DNA from: Aphrophora alni | Taxonomy: Eukaryota > Arthropoda > Insecta > Hemiptera > Aphrophoridae | Assembly: GCA_963513935.1 (NCBI GenBank) | Contig: OY740773.1 | Span: 100,859,291-100,923,290 of the forward strand | DNA: 64,000 nucleotides | Direction: 5' to 3' | Shown here: positions 25,315-36,305 of the stretch, in pieces | Numbering within the stretch: position 1 is the first letter of the stretch | How the letters are laid out: every line of letters starts with the position of its first letter | Made by a program: the position numbers and the translations under genes | The notes under the pieces: model-generated | The model's database searches: none | What the model was told of the DNA's origin: nothing | The model's input: only the letters and a program-made list of their open reading frames with translations

Positions 25315-25580
25315 ACCCTCAGAGGCTCACAATAGTTAGTACGCACAGACAATATCGAGCGGTCGTAGCTGGATATATAACTTTATAAGGAAGTCTTAGT
25401 TTAGATCTCTTGCTTTCATGTTTCCTGTCAAGTCTCTTTTAACCAACCCTTGTTCTTTTCCTACACGGACGATATTAGAATATTTGAGGACTTGCATATT
25501 TTTTTAATTTTTTTTTTTTTTTAAGGCGACGATGACCAAGAGGTTTTACGTCTTTAAACACAAGGAAAAAGAAATACCAT
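25315..25580 (+). repeat. Family A, copy 2 (left part of duplicate G1)
   Basis: AACCCTCAGAGGCTCAC, GTAGCTGGATATATAAC, TCTCTTTTAACCAACCCTTGTTC and AAGGCGACGATGACCAAGAGGTTTT follow the family A order. It continues into the conserved core shared with 29563-29816. Confidence 0.75.
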
Positions 25581-25659
25581 TTATTGGGCAAAGTGTTTGT
25601 TTGAAGAGGTTTATACTACAAGATTATAAAGCATAAAATTAACAAGAGTAAAGTTAAAT

Positions 25660-26075
25660 CACTTGTGAAGAGAACTGTTAGTTAAGACACAATTAACAGT
25701 TAAGCCGTAACAGTAACAATAACAATAACAATGGGTATGATATCGTCTCGACACTTAGGATTACACTGGGGAAATCCTTTATAGAAACAAAGACAATAAC
25801 TGTGTTACAAGAACTAAGTGACAGTTAAAGTTTTATGTGTTTGGCTCTTGATGGATTGTTTCTATTATTAATGTTTATTTCAAAGTGTGTTATTGTTGTA
25901 ACTAAAAACAAAACAGGAAGAAGTGGATTAACCTCTGCTTTAAGTGTCTACAATATGATAACAAAACGTATAAACAAAATCCTTAGATTAGTAAGTTTCT
26001 GACGCCAGTAGTTCTTTGGACAATAGATCTAGTTCTTTCTTGTAAACCAAATGATACCGGTTAGAGGGAAACATG
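25660..26075 (+). repeat. Duplicate G, copy 1, with 159-bp identical core
   Basis: 25671-25733 and 25750-25908 match the copy at 29563-29816 with no differences seen by eye, including GACACTTAGGATTACACTGG and TTGGCTCTTGATGGATTG. Sequence to the right (CCTTAGATTA, GCCAGTAGTTCTTTG, AATAGATCTAGTTC) is also homologous but clearly diverged. The core has no long open frame. It begins with AACTGTTAGTTAAG..TTAACAGTT, a short inverted repeat, and contains AACAATAACAATAACAAT. Confidence 0.9.
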
Positions 26076-26520
26076 GCCAAGAAGTAACAGTGAATAATAT
26101 CACAATGCTAATGTTCTTTGAATTATCTTTGTACCGTAATATTTGTCTATTTGATATTATGACACCCTATTTTTGTACATTAATTTACAAACTGAACCAA
26201 CATTTTACGAAACTGGTGGAGTTGGTTTGAATTAATTAGGCCTTTAATAGCTTCTGCAGAGTTTTTAAAGCCGATATGTCTTAAATCGTCATTTGTACAG
26301 TAATAAAAATATTAAAATCAATAAAATTTATCTTAAAAAATTAGAATTTTCTTTCTGTTGTTTTGGCAGCTACCAACAAATTGTTGATAATTAAACGACC
26401 CACAAAAAAGGAAAATTGCATGAAAAATAATCCATTAGTTTTGACTGTGAAGAAGTGTACAAAATGAAAAACAGGCATCTTCACTTAGAAACTTCTTTTT
26501 TTAATTCAAGGGACGATAAA
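26075..26520. other. Nothing recognised
   Basis: AT-rich sequence between duplicate G and the inverted family A copy, without genes or repeats that I recognise. Confidence 0.45.
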
Positions 26521-26524
26521 ACGG

Positions 26525-27345
26525 ATATATTTTTTTGTTGGGCAAAGGCTAGAAACCTCTCGGTAATCATCGCCTTATGAAAAGATAAAATCAAATAACG
26601 CAAGCCTCTTACAGCGTCAGGGTCCAAATAGAACAAGAGTAGGTCTAAAAAAGACAAGATGAAAGAAAGGAATCTACCCTAGTACTGATATATTATATTA
26701 GTGTAAGGTTCGGGAATGAATAAGAGCTGATAGGAAAGATGATAGAGAGGGATCTAACCCTAATCCTCGAATACTCTAATGGTGTCAGTATCGGAAAAGA
26801 ACAAGTGTCGGTTAAGAAAAACCTGATAGAGAGGTACCTAGCTAAGGTCCTAAAATATTTATGACCATCATTTTTGGAAAATAACAGGAGTAGGTCAAGA
26901 CAAACCTGATTGGATAAATGAAGAAGAGGGAACCCTCGAATGTTTTAATAGTGTCTGGTTAGGGAAAGAATAAAAGTATGTCTAGAGAGATCTGATAGGA
27001 AATATAAAAGAGAAGGATCAAACCTCAACCCTAATTTTCTAGTAGTGTCAGCATCGGAAAAAAATAAGAGTTGGTCAAGAAAGACCTCATAGAAAATATG
27101 AAGAGGTATGTACTAATAAATCACGAATATTCTAATAGTGTCTGGGTCCGACAAGAACAATAATATGTTAAGAGAGATCTGATAAGAAAGAGAGGGATAT
27201 AACTAAAGCCCTTGAATATCCTAATACTACCGTCAGGGTTGAAAATAACCAAAATTGGTCAAGAGAAGATTTGATAGGAAAGATTAATAGAGTACAGAAT
27301 ACCTCGGGATTACCAAGTCCGTTCTCATTTTAAGTGAGCCCCTGA
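26525..27345 (-). repeat. Family A, inverted copy with internal tandem expansion
   Basis: It begins with AACCTCTCGGTAATCATCGCCTTA and ends with CTCATTTTAAGTGAGCCCCTGA, the reverse complements of the family A 3' and 5' parts. Between them a segment of about 90-100 bp (TCGAATATTCTAATAGTGTC.., AGAACAAGAGTTGGTCAAGA, GACCTGATAGGAAAGAT, GAGAGGGATCTAACCC) is repeated about seven times, whereas other copies have it once. Units differ at many positions, so the expansion is old. Confidence 0.85.
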
Positions 27346-28075
27346 TGGTGAAATAGATGTGTAACGTACACAACTCATTATCGATTTTTGTTATAGATAA
27401 CTTAACATTCTCTATACTACTTTCATTTGACAAAGTAGAAGTATAATTTATCTAAATTATAAGAAAAACACTCATAATTATGATTTTTAGCTTGTAACAT
27501 CTTCACCCCCAGATTTTACCGTACACTTGATATTTATTCTGGAGGACTATTTCATAGTCCTGGATAAAAACTATTGCCACGAAGGCAGTCGCTTTTCCAA
27601 AGAAAAAAACTAAAATGAAGATAAAGAAACCAACCCAAAAAAGTAAATAAACTAAAAACTGTGTTACATGAATGTGTTCAAGAATCACAAATCAGACTAC
27701 AAATTACAAATCGCAGACAAGGAGAAAAGTGCATAATGCAAGCAAAGGTTGTAAACAGCAGGTTAAGGTTATACGAATAAGGTGGATCACCTGCCTGGAT
27801 TTTACTTAGCCCTAAAACGACTTTTAGTCGCTTGAAAACTTTTTGTGTTATTAAATTACTTCCGGTGTGAAACTTGTACTAAGAAGTTTAACATCCAGAA
27901 ATCGCGATGGGTGGGGGTAATTAAAAAACAATTTTCGGAAAATTGTTTAATTCTGCATGTTCGGCGAGTATAAGGATGTTCTGTAACGATGGTTTAAATT
28001 AAAAGCCTTACCGAGTTCTAAGGATTAAATGTATTAAATTTGCAATACTGTATATCATAAAATAAACCAGAACAA
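27346..28075. other. AT-rich sequence, no gene seen
   Basis: No family match. An open frame on the minus strand near 27503-27688 gives a hydrophobic aromatic peptide typical of AT-rich noise. Confidence 0.45.
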
Positions 28076-28079
28076 GTTG

Positions 28080-28300
28080 ATGGGACGTCATAATGGTACT
28101 TAGCCGGTCCCATCATACAAACAGATCCTCGAAATGTAAAAGTTGGGCTCTTGGACCTTTTAACGAAATGTTAAATTGTTGGTAGATCAAAGGGTCTTAT
28201 CAAGTAGGGTAAGTTTGTTTTAAAGAGTTTTACACAGGTTTTTTGAACTTTATAATTGTGTATTCTCTACTTTCTTGAAGTCTGTTAGATCGATGTGTAT
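28080..28300 (+). repeat. Family D, copy
   Basis: GGTACTTAGCCGGTCCCATCATAC, CTCTTGGACCTTTTAACGAAATGTTAAATTG, GTAGATCAAAGGGTCTTATCAAGTAGGG and ATAATTGTGTAT occur in family order. Confidence 0.65.
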
Positions 28301-28329
28301 TGTTAGGAATTAAGATAGTTTTAGTTAGA

Positions 28330-28720
28330 AGATAGATAAATAAAAATAAAATTAAAGTTAGAATGGAGACCAACTGTTGCGAAAGACAAAAGTGGGACAA
28401 TAATTATTATGAAATGTTTACTTTGCAAAGGCAGTCAACGTTACAAACAAGAGGGGCCTATATAAGCTCTCGGACAAAAGGATAAGGGATCTTTTGGATC
28501 ATAGGAGGAATCGCTGCTCGAGGCAAGTTCGGAAAATAGCCATACTTGGCGAGTAAGAGTAGAGAGAGCCTGTAGTTCGAGAGAGCAACGTTGGAAGAAC
28601 TTTGCAAGAAAGGTGAGCAAATCATTGTGTATTGGAAAACTTGTAATTGTTTAATACTAAAAATAAACATTAGAGTCATAACTGTTGAAACCATTCTGGA
28701 TTAATATTTTTTATTATAGT
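28330..28720 (+). repeat. LTR-like family L, copy 2
   Basis: It holds a TATATAAGCTCTCGG promoter-like element, ACTTGGCGAGTAAGAGTAGAGAGAGCC (the unexpanded form of the (GA)n site at 11157), then TTGTAATTGTTTAATACTAAAAATAAAC and GTTGAAACCATTCTGG. The layout of TATA-like box, spacer and AATAAA-like signal suits an LTR. Target-site repeats and a primer-binding site were not established. Confidence 0.55.
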
Positions 28721-28924
28721 TGATTGTATATATTTAAAGAATAGAGGAGAGATAGGATAAAATTGTAACGATAATATAGCCTATATAATTATTAATTGTT
28801 TATGTATAATGAATACGGAGTAGTGATAAACAAAATTGTATTGAGTATTAGAGAAATTCTCCAATTTATATATGATTATAAAATAAAAATTAAAGAGAAT
28901 TTAGTAAAACTGAAACACTGAGAT

Positions 28925-28992
28925 TTTTAAGCATTTGAACCCAGGAACTTTGCTTTACGCGCCAATGCTCTACCAACTGAGCTATTCTTAGT
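28925..28992 (-). repeat. tRNA-like head of a SINE or tRNA pseudogene
   Basis: Read on the minus strand, TAGCTCAGTTGGTAGAGCATT matches the RNA polymerase III A box and tRNA D arm. CCTGGGTTCAAATGC matches the B box and T loop. The T stem does not close, the acceptor ends do not pair and the variable region is short, so it is not a functional tRNA gene. It is probably a tRNA-derived SINE head. Confidence 0.65.
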
Positions 28993-29129
28993 CGCTTCCC
29001 ATCATAGGGCGTACACTTCTCGTTCAACTTTTTTTACTACAATATTCAAGTTATCGAATTAATTACCTCTTTACAAACGACATTGAAATTAATATTTACT
29101 CAAATTGCTGCCCTTACGTATGTGTTTAT

Positions 29130-29213
29130 TAATTTTCATTTTGATTTTAACGCTTTAATTAATAATACTAGGTGGTATAAAAAGAGACGATATGCGTTAA
29201 AATCAAAATGAAA
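29130..29213. repeat. Hairpin with near-perfect 23-bp stem
   Basis: ATTTTCATTTTGATTTTAACGC is mirrored by GCGTTAAAATCAAAATGAAAAAT across a loop of about 37 bases. It may be a tiny MITE remnant. The stem-loop size is also within the range of small-RNA precursors, but there is no further evidence for that. Confidence 0.75.
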
Positions 29214-29274
29214 AATTCAATTTAAATCATTCTATTGGGTGGGTTCCAGATGTAAATTAATACATTATGTGTAG

Positions 29275-29545
29275 ACACCCTTAAGGACTATAGTGAGTAC
29301 GGACGAAGCTGGATCTAAAGATGTCTCCTTTTTTCATCTTTTCTATCAGGTCAGGTAACAATAATCTTAACCAACTATTGTTCTATTTCGACCCTGACGC
29401 TATTGGAGTATTCGTGGTTTAGACGTTTTTATTTTATATCCTTAATTTATTTTTTTAAAGACAATGATGACCGAAAGGTTTTTTATTTCTTAAAAAACAA
29501 GAAAAAGAAACACTATTTATTGAAGAGAATTATAATAATGAATAA
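29275..29545 (+). repeat. Family A, copy 3 (left part of duplicate G2)
   Basis: CTTAAGGACTATAGTGAGTACGG, GAAGCTGGATCTAAAG, CTTAACCAACTATTGTTC, CCCTGACGCTATTGGAGTATTCG and GACAATGATGACCGAAAGGTTTT follow family A order. Confidence 0.8.
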
Positions 29546-29554
29546 AATGAACAA

Positions 29555-29990
29555 GAGTAAAGTTAAGAGAACTGTTAGTTAAGACACAATTAACAGTTAA
29601 GCCGTAACAGTAACAATAACAATAACAATAGTGTGGATATCGTCTTAAGTAAGATCCGACACTTAGGATTACACTGGGGAAATCCTTTATAGAAACAAAG
29701 ACAATAACTGTGTTACAAGAACTAAGTGACAGTTAAAGTTTTATGTGTTTGGCTCTTGATGGATTGTTTCTATTATTAATGTTTATTTCAAAGTGTGTTA
29801 TTGTTGTAACTAAAAAAAAAAAAAAAAACGATCAGCTCCTATATTAAGTGACTGTAACATGATCTCATAACGTAAAAACAACATCCTTAGATTATTAAAA
29901 AGCTCTGTTGCCAGTAGTTCTTTGAAGAATAGATCTAGTTCCTTCGTATAAACCCAAATGGTGCTGCTTAGCGAAAATCATGTCCAAAAT
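29555..29990 (+). repeat. Duplicate G, copy 2, with 159-bp identical core
   Basis: 29658-29816 matches 25750-25908 without visible differences, and 29563-29626 matches 25671-25733. A short segment between the two parts differs (GTCTTAAGTAAGATCC is longer here). The core is followed by a run of about 17 A. The right flank (CATCCTTAGATTATT, GCCAGTAGTTCTTTGAAGAATAGATCTAGTTC) is diverged from copy 1. Confidence 0.9.
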
Positions 29991-30097
29991 GTCCTGCACC
30001 GTATGAACTTACAAAAAATACTCATAACGTTCTGTAAACAGTAGAGCTAACGTCGTAGATGTTTTAATATGCTCTAACCTAACTTAATCTAATATCG

Positions 30098-30330
30098 CTG
30101 AGATAGAGACTAGTCTAATTGTTAGCATTCTGGCTTCACGAGTGAGTGGTTCTGGGTTCAAACTTTGGAATTGACCCAACTTCGTGTGGAAAATTGGGAA
30201 GCTACAAGTAGTGAACTCTGGTTGAGAAAACTAGAACAACAGTGACGGGAATTTCGATATTCCTAACACAAATTTCTGAACGAAAAGCCATACAGCGGCC
30301 CTAGGCTATTCACAGAATGTTGCACCATTT
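30098..30330 (+). repeat. tRNA-derived SINE-like repeat
   Basis: TAGTCTAATTGTTAGCATTCTGG resembles an A box and GGTTCTGGGTTCAAACTTTGG a B box, about 40 bp apart, followed by a non-tRNA body. This is the layout of a tRNA-derived SINE. The ends were not determined. Confidence 0.55.
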
Positions 30331-30544
30331 TAGATTTTTTTCTAATATCACTGCTGCTTAGAACACAAAAACACACACTCAATATCTGTGAAATTTTAAA
30401 TTTAATTTTAACATGACACGTTTACTGTAAATAAAAGATGATGATAATAAATACAATAAAACGGAAAATGTTTTCATTATTTTACTTCGAAAAAAATTTC
30501 CTAATATTTAGCTTTCATGGAAACAGTATAAGTGATTTTCGACG

Positions 30545-30720
30545 TGTCTTCCGGCGTTGACGTAAGTACGATAGCGGCCACAAAAATTATCATCGGGGTA
30601 TGGAACTTGGTGTAGAGGACTATAGTGTACTCATATTGAGTATTATTGAAATTCACAAAAAAAGTATGATTCCGGTACCTAACCAGTGTCATTAACAAAT
30701 AGTTTAGCCTATTTTGAGAA
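30545..30720 (-). repeat. Family C 3' end, inverted
   Basis: GTACGATAGCGGCCACAAAAATTAT, TATAGTGTACTC and ATTGAAATTCACAAAAAAAGT are the reverse complement of the family C 3' region. A 109-codon minus-strand frame crosses this and the next repeat and has no other support. Confidence 0.6.
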
Positions 30721-30965
30721 AATCGTAATTTTGTGGTTATTTTCATGGCAGCTGGTTCCCAATTTTGAGTTATAAAATAAGGTCTCGGAGATATAGCCAA
30801 ATATATTTGATTAAAATCGGTCCACCACATATGACATACGACAGACGGATGTATAGCCTATTTTTTGAGGTCCTCAAAACTGATATATTCACAAAAACAT
30901 TAGAACACCGACTTTTTAAGCCATCGGGTAACTTTACCTGTATTATTTAGAAGTGAGAAAGTAAA
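30720..30965 (-). repeat. Family M, inverted copy next to block O
   Basis: TTTTGAGAAAATCGTAATTTT, CCAATTTTGAGTTATAAAATAAGG, GATATAGCCAAATATATTTGAT and TGAGGTCCTCAAAACTGATATA match the reverse complement of the family M copies at 8640 and 54000. Confidence 0.65.
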
Positions 30966-31007
30966 CCGTAAACTTTAATCACTCAAAACTTTATCGCTAG
31001 ACTGTCA

Positions 31008-31234
31008 GAACAATTGTCGTAAAATATGTTTTCTTGGTCGTAAAATATGTCACAGGAAACATTAAGATTTACCTCAAGCAATCAGTTCAGTATATAAAAG
31101 TTACGATCTCATAAATCCATTGTGTCAACTTTATACAGATACTGTGATAGGTTGTAATATTTCACTTATAAGAATGTTTCAGTCACTGAATGTTAGCAGA
31201 GGTTTATGACTGATTTTGTTACAGTTTAGTGTAT
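31008..31234 (-). repeat. Block O, near-identical to 8408-8632 inverted
   Basis: Reverse complement of 8408-8632 with about two differences across about 225 bp. It lies beside a family M copy in the same relative arrangement as at 8.4-9.0 kb, but the M part is far more diverged than the block. Confidence 0.9.
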
Positions 31235-31239
31235 CATTC

Positions 31240-31670
31240 CAATAAAAAACTTTTATGGGTTCACAAATGTAAAAACTAACATATCAGCAAAAAATGGAAA
31301 TTTATGTTTTAATCCATCACATACTTTTTCTCCATACCAAGTATAAAATAATAAAATATTATCCTCGCTTCAACTCTCTGGTTGTAGTGTTTAATTGTTA
31401 AATTATACATTGTGTAAAAACATAAATGAAATACGATTGTTTGAACATTATAAATGTTGTAGTTACTGAATATTGTGGAGATTATATTTTCTGCCTGTGT
31501 TTACGTTCAGTTGAATCGTAAATTTATAGAAACATAGTTTTAATTTAAAAGTTTATTAATGGATTTCTAAATTCATAACCTCACTCTTATTAATTTACGA
31601 AATATTTCCTTTGATTATTAGATTAAGAATCTCACTCTTCAACTATTGTGAAAAAAGTTACTTTCTCTAA
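31240..31670. other. AT-rich sequence, nothing recognised
   Basis: No genes or family matches seen. Confidence 0.45.
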
Positions 31671-31671
31671 G

Positions 31672-31800
31672 CGTTTGGTTACTAAGTGGTTATTAGCGTC
31701 TGTGATCAAGAGTGGAAATTTTGGGTTCGAATCTCACCCTGGACACAAAGTTTATTCCTAAGTGGAATTTGACAGTAGCCTATTAGTATAGAACTGCACA
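31672..31800 (+). repeat. tRNA-derived SINE-like repeat
   Basis: ACTAAGTGGTTATTAGCGTCTG resembles a tRNA D arm and A box. GGGTTCGAATCTCACCC is a perfect B box with T loop. The flanks do not fold into an acceptor stem. Its body differs from the element at 30098. Confidence 0.6.
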
Positions 31801-32094
31801 GAAAACATGCATTTTGAAAATTTTATTTTTGCAAATATGTTAAGTACATATATAAAATAAAAATAATGAAAACTACAGTTACGATACAAAATAGATTCCT
31901 AGAGTCGGGTATTAATAAAATGATTTGGCCAATCAGTGATTCAGCAAATGAAGTTTGTGTATATTTAATTATATTTCCTTTTATGTGTTAAAATTTTTGG
32001 CCGCCATCTTGAATTCGCCATATTGGATTTGAGCCAATTAATTGTTTAACATAGTGTTTTGAAACTCTGAGTTCAGTAATATAAATACTTCGTG

Positions 32095-32420
32095 GTGAAT
32101 TCCACACAACCACTGTGTACCCTGCATTTTCGGCCGCGCCTGGCCTTCGGATTTCAAGGTCTTGCTGGTTGCCGACTATTAGATTGCAGGCATGTACGGT
32201 CATTTCTGGTGAATTAATCTTCCTCCCACCCGATACTGGATCGGACAGAGAAGCGTACAGAGATGTGCATCGGCCGTTTGGTAGACTGGACGTGGAACAG
32301 GAACTTGAAATTGTATCTAAGCTGTACTTTAGTTTCGTTCATGTAAAGCTCCCATTCCATAATGCCACACTAGCCCTTTAGGGAGGGGTCAGTTGACACG
32401 GTATTGCGCTGTGCGTCGAA
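32095..32420. other. GC-richer segment with open frames on both strands
   Basis: From TTCGGCCGCGCCTGGCCTTCGG onward this stretch is much richer in GC than its neighbours. A plus-strand frame stays open for 88 codons and a minus-strand frame for 71. Neither translation matches a family I know and I found no good splice pair. GCCATCTTGAATTCGCCATATTGG near 32001 looks like dispersed repeat sequence. It may be an old transposon fragment. Confidence 0.25.
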
Positions 32421-33770
32421 AATTCAGTTAACCAGTTAATTATGAGAAAAGTGGGATGTCGGCCATTTTGTTAAAAACAACTACGTTCACCACTATTTTT
32501 ATTAGAGTTATTTTCCTTTAAAGTAATTCTAATTTGATAAGTATAGTTTTAATATAAATTAAGTTAGTTTAAAGTCGCCCATCGGTGATGGCTGTCTGAG
32601 CTGTTAAGAGTTGCGTAATCCAACGTTCATACCGATACTCGTTCTCCCCGAGCCAAATTCTAAAAGATCCACATCCCCAACCCTCCCCTTAAAACCATAC
32701 CATACCGTATTTCATTGCAATTTTTTTAATTATTCACGAAAACACATAGGAAATGTATCAAAATTTGATTTCTTCGATAACTTAAAATTAAAGTAATTGT
32801 GTGAAACCCATGTTACTACACTAGACTTTAATTTTCACCTACGGAAATAGGTCAGACTATCTTGATTTATCTTAACTAATGGGTGTTCAAGTTGCTCAGT
32901 TGTTTTGTGATGTAATATGAGTTTTACAATGTTTCATTGAGGTGTTAATCAAAGTCTACCCGAATCCTAATTGTCCACTTTCCTTAGATTTAGTCCAGTA
33001 ATTTTGTAAAATTAATTCCAAATTTAATCAACGTTGTAATAATCTGCATAACCTACAATCTTGTTAGTTAACTCTAATTTCCATTACATGTACATGTCCA
33101 TTTTGTTAACCTAATCTCGTTTCTGTTTAGAGTAATATGTGAGACACAAGTTATTTGTAGAATTTTAAATTACATTGTAACTTGACACATGTTTCTTGTA
33201 AACAAAACTGTAATGAAAGTACTGTAAGTACAATACAATAGTGTCATAATTATTGAATTAAACAAAAATAATATTGTTTTTTGTGTTTTATGTTTTTCTT
33301 TGTAATTCTGAAAGTTGTCTACAACACACAATGAAGTTAATTTATTTATAAATATACCTTTTTGTCTGTGGGTAATATTATAAGGAGAACAATGGTAGTG
33401 GAAAGCTCTTAGTGTTGAGACAATGTTACTTCGTTATGAAAGAACAAGGAAGGATATCAATTATGCAATAAATCTACTTTATAAAAACATTCTCCTATTA
33501 TAGTTACTCCAACGTCCATAGTTCTTACTTCTAAAAATGGTTTAAATTTAACTTTCTTTCTCATTTTCATTTTTGAGACATTTATAAAAAATCTTTGTCC
33601 AAGTAATAAAAGATTGGATGATACAAGGAAGAAAACATATATGCGTTTAGTCAAACCTCAATTTCAATACGGAGCTCTTGTTTGCTGTATAAGTACAAAA
33701 AAAATTAGAAAATAGTGACAAATTGTTGCAATGAGTAAGATCGGTGGACATTTGTCAGCAATTCCATAGT
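32420..33770. other. AT-rich sequence, no gene seen
   Basis: Only short noise frames. No tandem or dispersed repeats were recognised. Confidence 0.45.
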
Positions 33771-33774
33771 AGTA

Positions 33775-34250
33775 GTTAAAACTAATTCATTTGTCATTAC
33801 TCCTGCCCAATGGTCCTGTCTACAATACATTTCCAAGCAGAGGACATTTGCGTCACTGTGAAATTATCTTTACGACCTTAAACCCTCAGGAGACAATGTG
33901 ACAACGCCATCTTTCTTCCTGTACTAACTATTTACTGAACCACCTCTCACTGAAGTGGGTCAGATACGTTGTGAGGACAAACACAAAGGATTATGTATTT
34001 TACACAATGTCTTCTAATCCTCTTCATTCGACGCAATCTGTCTATATATTTAACAGTTATTATTGCTATAGTTTTTTTGGACAATTAACATAATTTGTGT
34101 GAATAAAAAGTAATACTGCGCGTTTTGAGAGTGCGGATCAACTGTCTTTATCAAGTGAAACCTAGAACATGAAAAACGTGACAACGGTTTTGACTACAAT
34201 TTAATAGAAAAGAGTCAATGTTGAAGTAATAAGAGACAAGCCGAAGGAAC
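33775..34250 (+). repeat. Family E, copy 2
   Basis: TTTCCAAGCAGAGGACATTTGCGTCACTG, TTACGACCTTAAACCCTCAGGAGACAATG, AGTGGGTCAGATACG and, further right, GTGCGGATCAACTGTCTTTATCAAGTGAAACC match the copy at 37905-38745. The array that follows replaces the continuation of the element. Confidence 0.8.
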
Positions 34251-34895
34251 AAATGTCCCAATAAGGGAAAATCTCGTTGTAGCTTGAAACAAAGACTAAA
34301 GGGACAAGAAAAAACCCATAGCAGCTTGAAATAAAGATTAAATGATCAAAAGAAATCCATACTAGCTTTATATTAAGACTCAGTAATCAATAAAAATCTT
34401 AAAATATCTTGTAATAAACACATAGAGGTAAACAAATCCATAGGCGTTTGAAATAAAAACCAAGAGGTCAAAAAACAAATAGCAGCTTGAAATAAAGAGT
34501 AAGTGGTCAACACAAACCCATAGTAATTTGAAACAAAGACGAAGTGGTCAACGGAAATCATTAGTATCTCTAAATAGAGACTAAATGATCAACCAAAACC
34601 AATAGTAGCTTGGAAGAAAACTAAGTGGTTATCAAAAATACCATAGTAGTTTGAAATAAAGACTGAGTGATCAACAAATCCATGGTACTATAGTTGAAAA
34701 AAGACTAGGCCTAAATGATCATCAAAAACTCACGTTAGTTTGAAATAAGAACTAAGTGGTGAACAAAAACTCATAGTAGCTTGAAATAAAGACTAAGTGG
34801 TCATTAAAAACCCATACTAGCATGAAATAAAGACTAAGTGGTCAACAAAAACCTATAGTAGCTTGAAATAAAGACTAAATGGTTTACAAAAGGAA
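34245..34895 (+). repeat. Minisatellite, about 40-bp unit, about 16 copies
   Basis: Units of AACCCATAGTAGCTTGAAATAAAGACTAAGTGGTCAAC type follow one another with many substitutions and small indels. The last four units are the most alike. The array starts at AAGGAACAAATGTCCCAATA in the tail of the family E copy. A 62-codon minus-strand frame inside is an artefact. Confidence 0.9.
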
Positions 34896-35474
<579 letters not shown>

Positions 35475-35864
35475 ATCTCAATTAAAAATTCAGTTTTTAA
35501 GATTTAAATATTTTTAGTTACTAACAAATGTGGATTCGAAGAAAGTTCTCAGTAGAATTGTTTATTTATGAGGGTATATTTTATATTTTGAACACGTTGC
35601 ACGGGGAATGAATTTGTAAAGAGATGTAGGTCTATTTGTATCCTCGGGGAATATTTGATCGGCATCAAATTTGATGAACAAGTCAGCAAAAAGAAACTTA
35701 ATTTAATTAAAGATCCAACTCTCTTTTCAAGATAACAAAAATGCATGTCGCGCAGAATCCAAGAGTAAAATATTAGTTGACATAAGACAAGGATTTCATT
35801 TGGTATTTTAATTCAAACTAACCGTTTGGCGACCTCGACCATGTCATTGAAATTCAGGTGTTCA

Positions 35865-36305
35865 TAAACAGTTTTTCGTCATACTGCTTCAAAAACAACT
35901 CTTTTCAATACATATTGAGATGCTAAAGTTGTTCTTTTAGTCGTAGGACCTAAAAACATCAGCTGAAGTCGAGGTCATCAGCTATTAGTTCGTTTATACG
36001 AATTAATTAACGATTGTAAAGCGTCTATAAAAACAACCGATAGCCTACGCTCGATTGTAAATAACTGTTAAAACAGCTGTTTGCATAGATTTGAAGATAA
36101 ATAGGTTATAATATTTTAGTTTTTGTGATATTATTTTCTTATATTATTTACCAGTATAGCGAAAAATATAGTTCACAACTTGGACCAAAAGAAGCTTTTC
36201 GATCCTCGCTCATTTACCAGCCGAGGCGGAGCCGAGCGTTAAACTTGAGCTTGTATTGAAAAGCTTCACTTTTGGTCCTTTTGATGAAATATACTATTGT
36301 TAAAC
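35865..36305 (+). repeat. Family F, copy 2
   Basis: Full-length match to the copies at 5630 and 56395. The hairpin tip reads AGCCGAGGCGGAGCCGAGCG, a GC-rich insert missing from copy 1 and altered in copy 3. Confidence 0.85.

Noticed and set aside
28925..28992. Functional tRNA gene
   Set aside because: A and B boxes are good but acceptor and T stems do not pair, so it is a SINE head or pseudogene.
30501..30830. 109-codon minus-strand open frame
   Set aside because: It spans the junction of family C and family M repeats and is not open in other copies.
32115..32381. 88-codon plus-strand open frame in a GC-richer patch
   Set aside because: Open frames exist on both strands, neither has splice sites or a recognised family; kept only as an unassigned segment.
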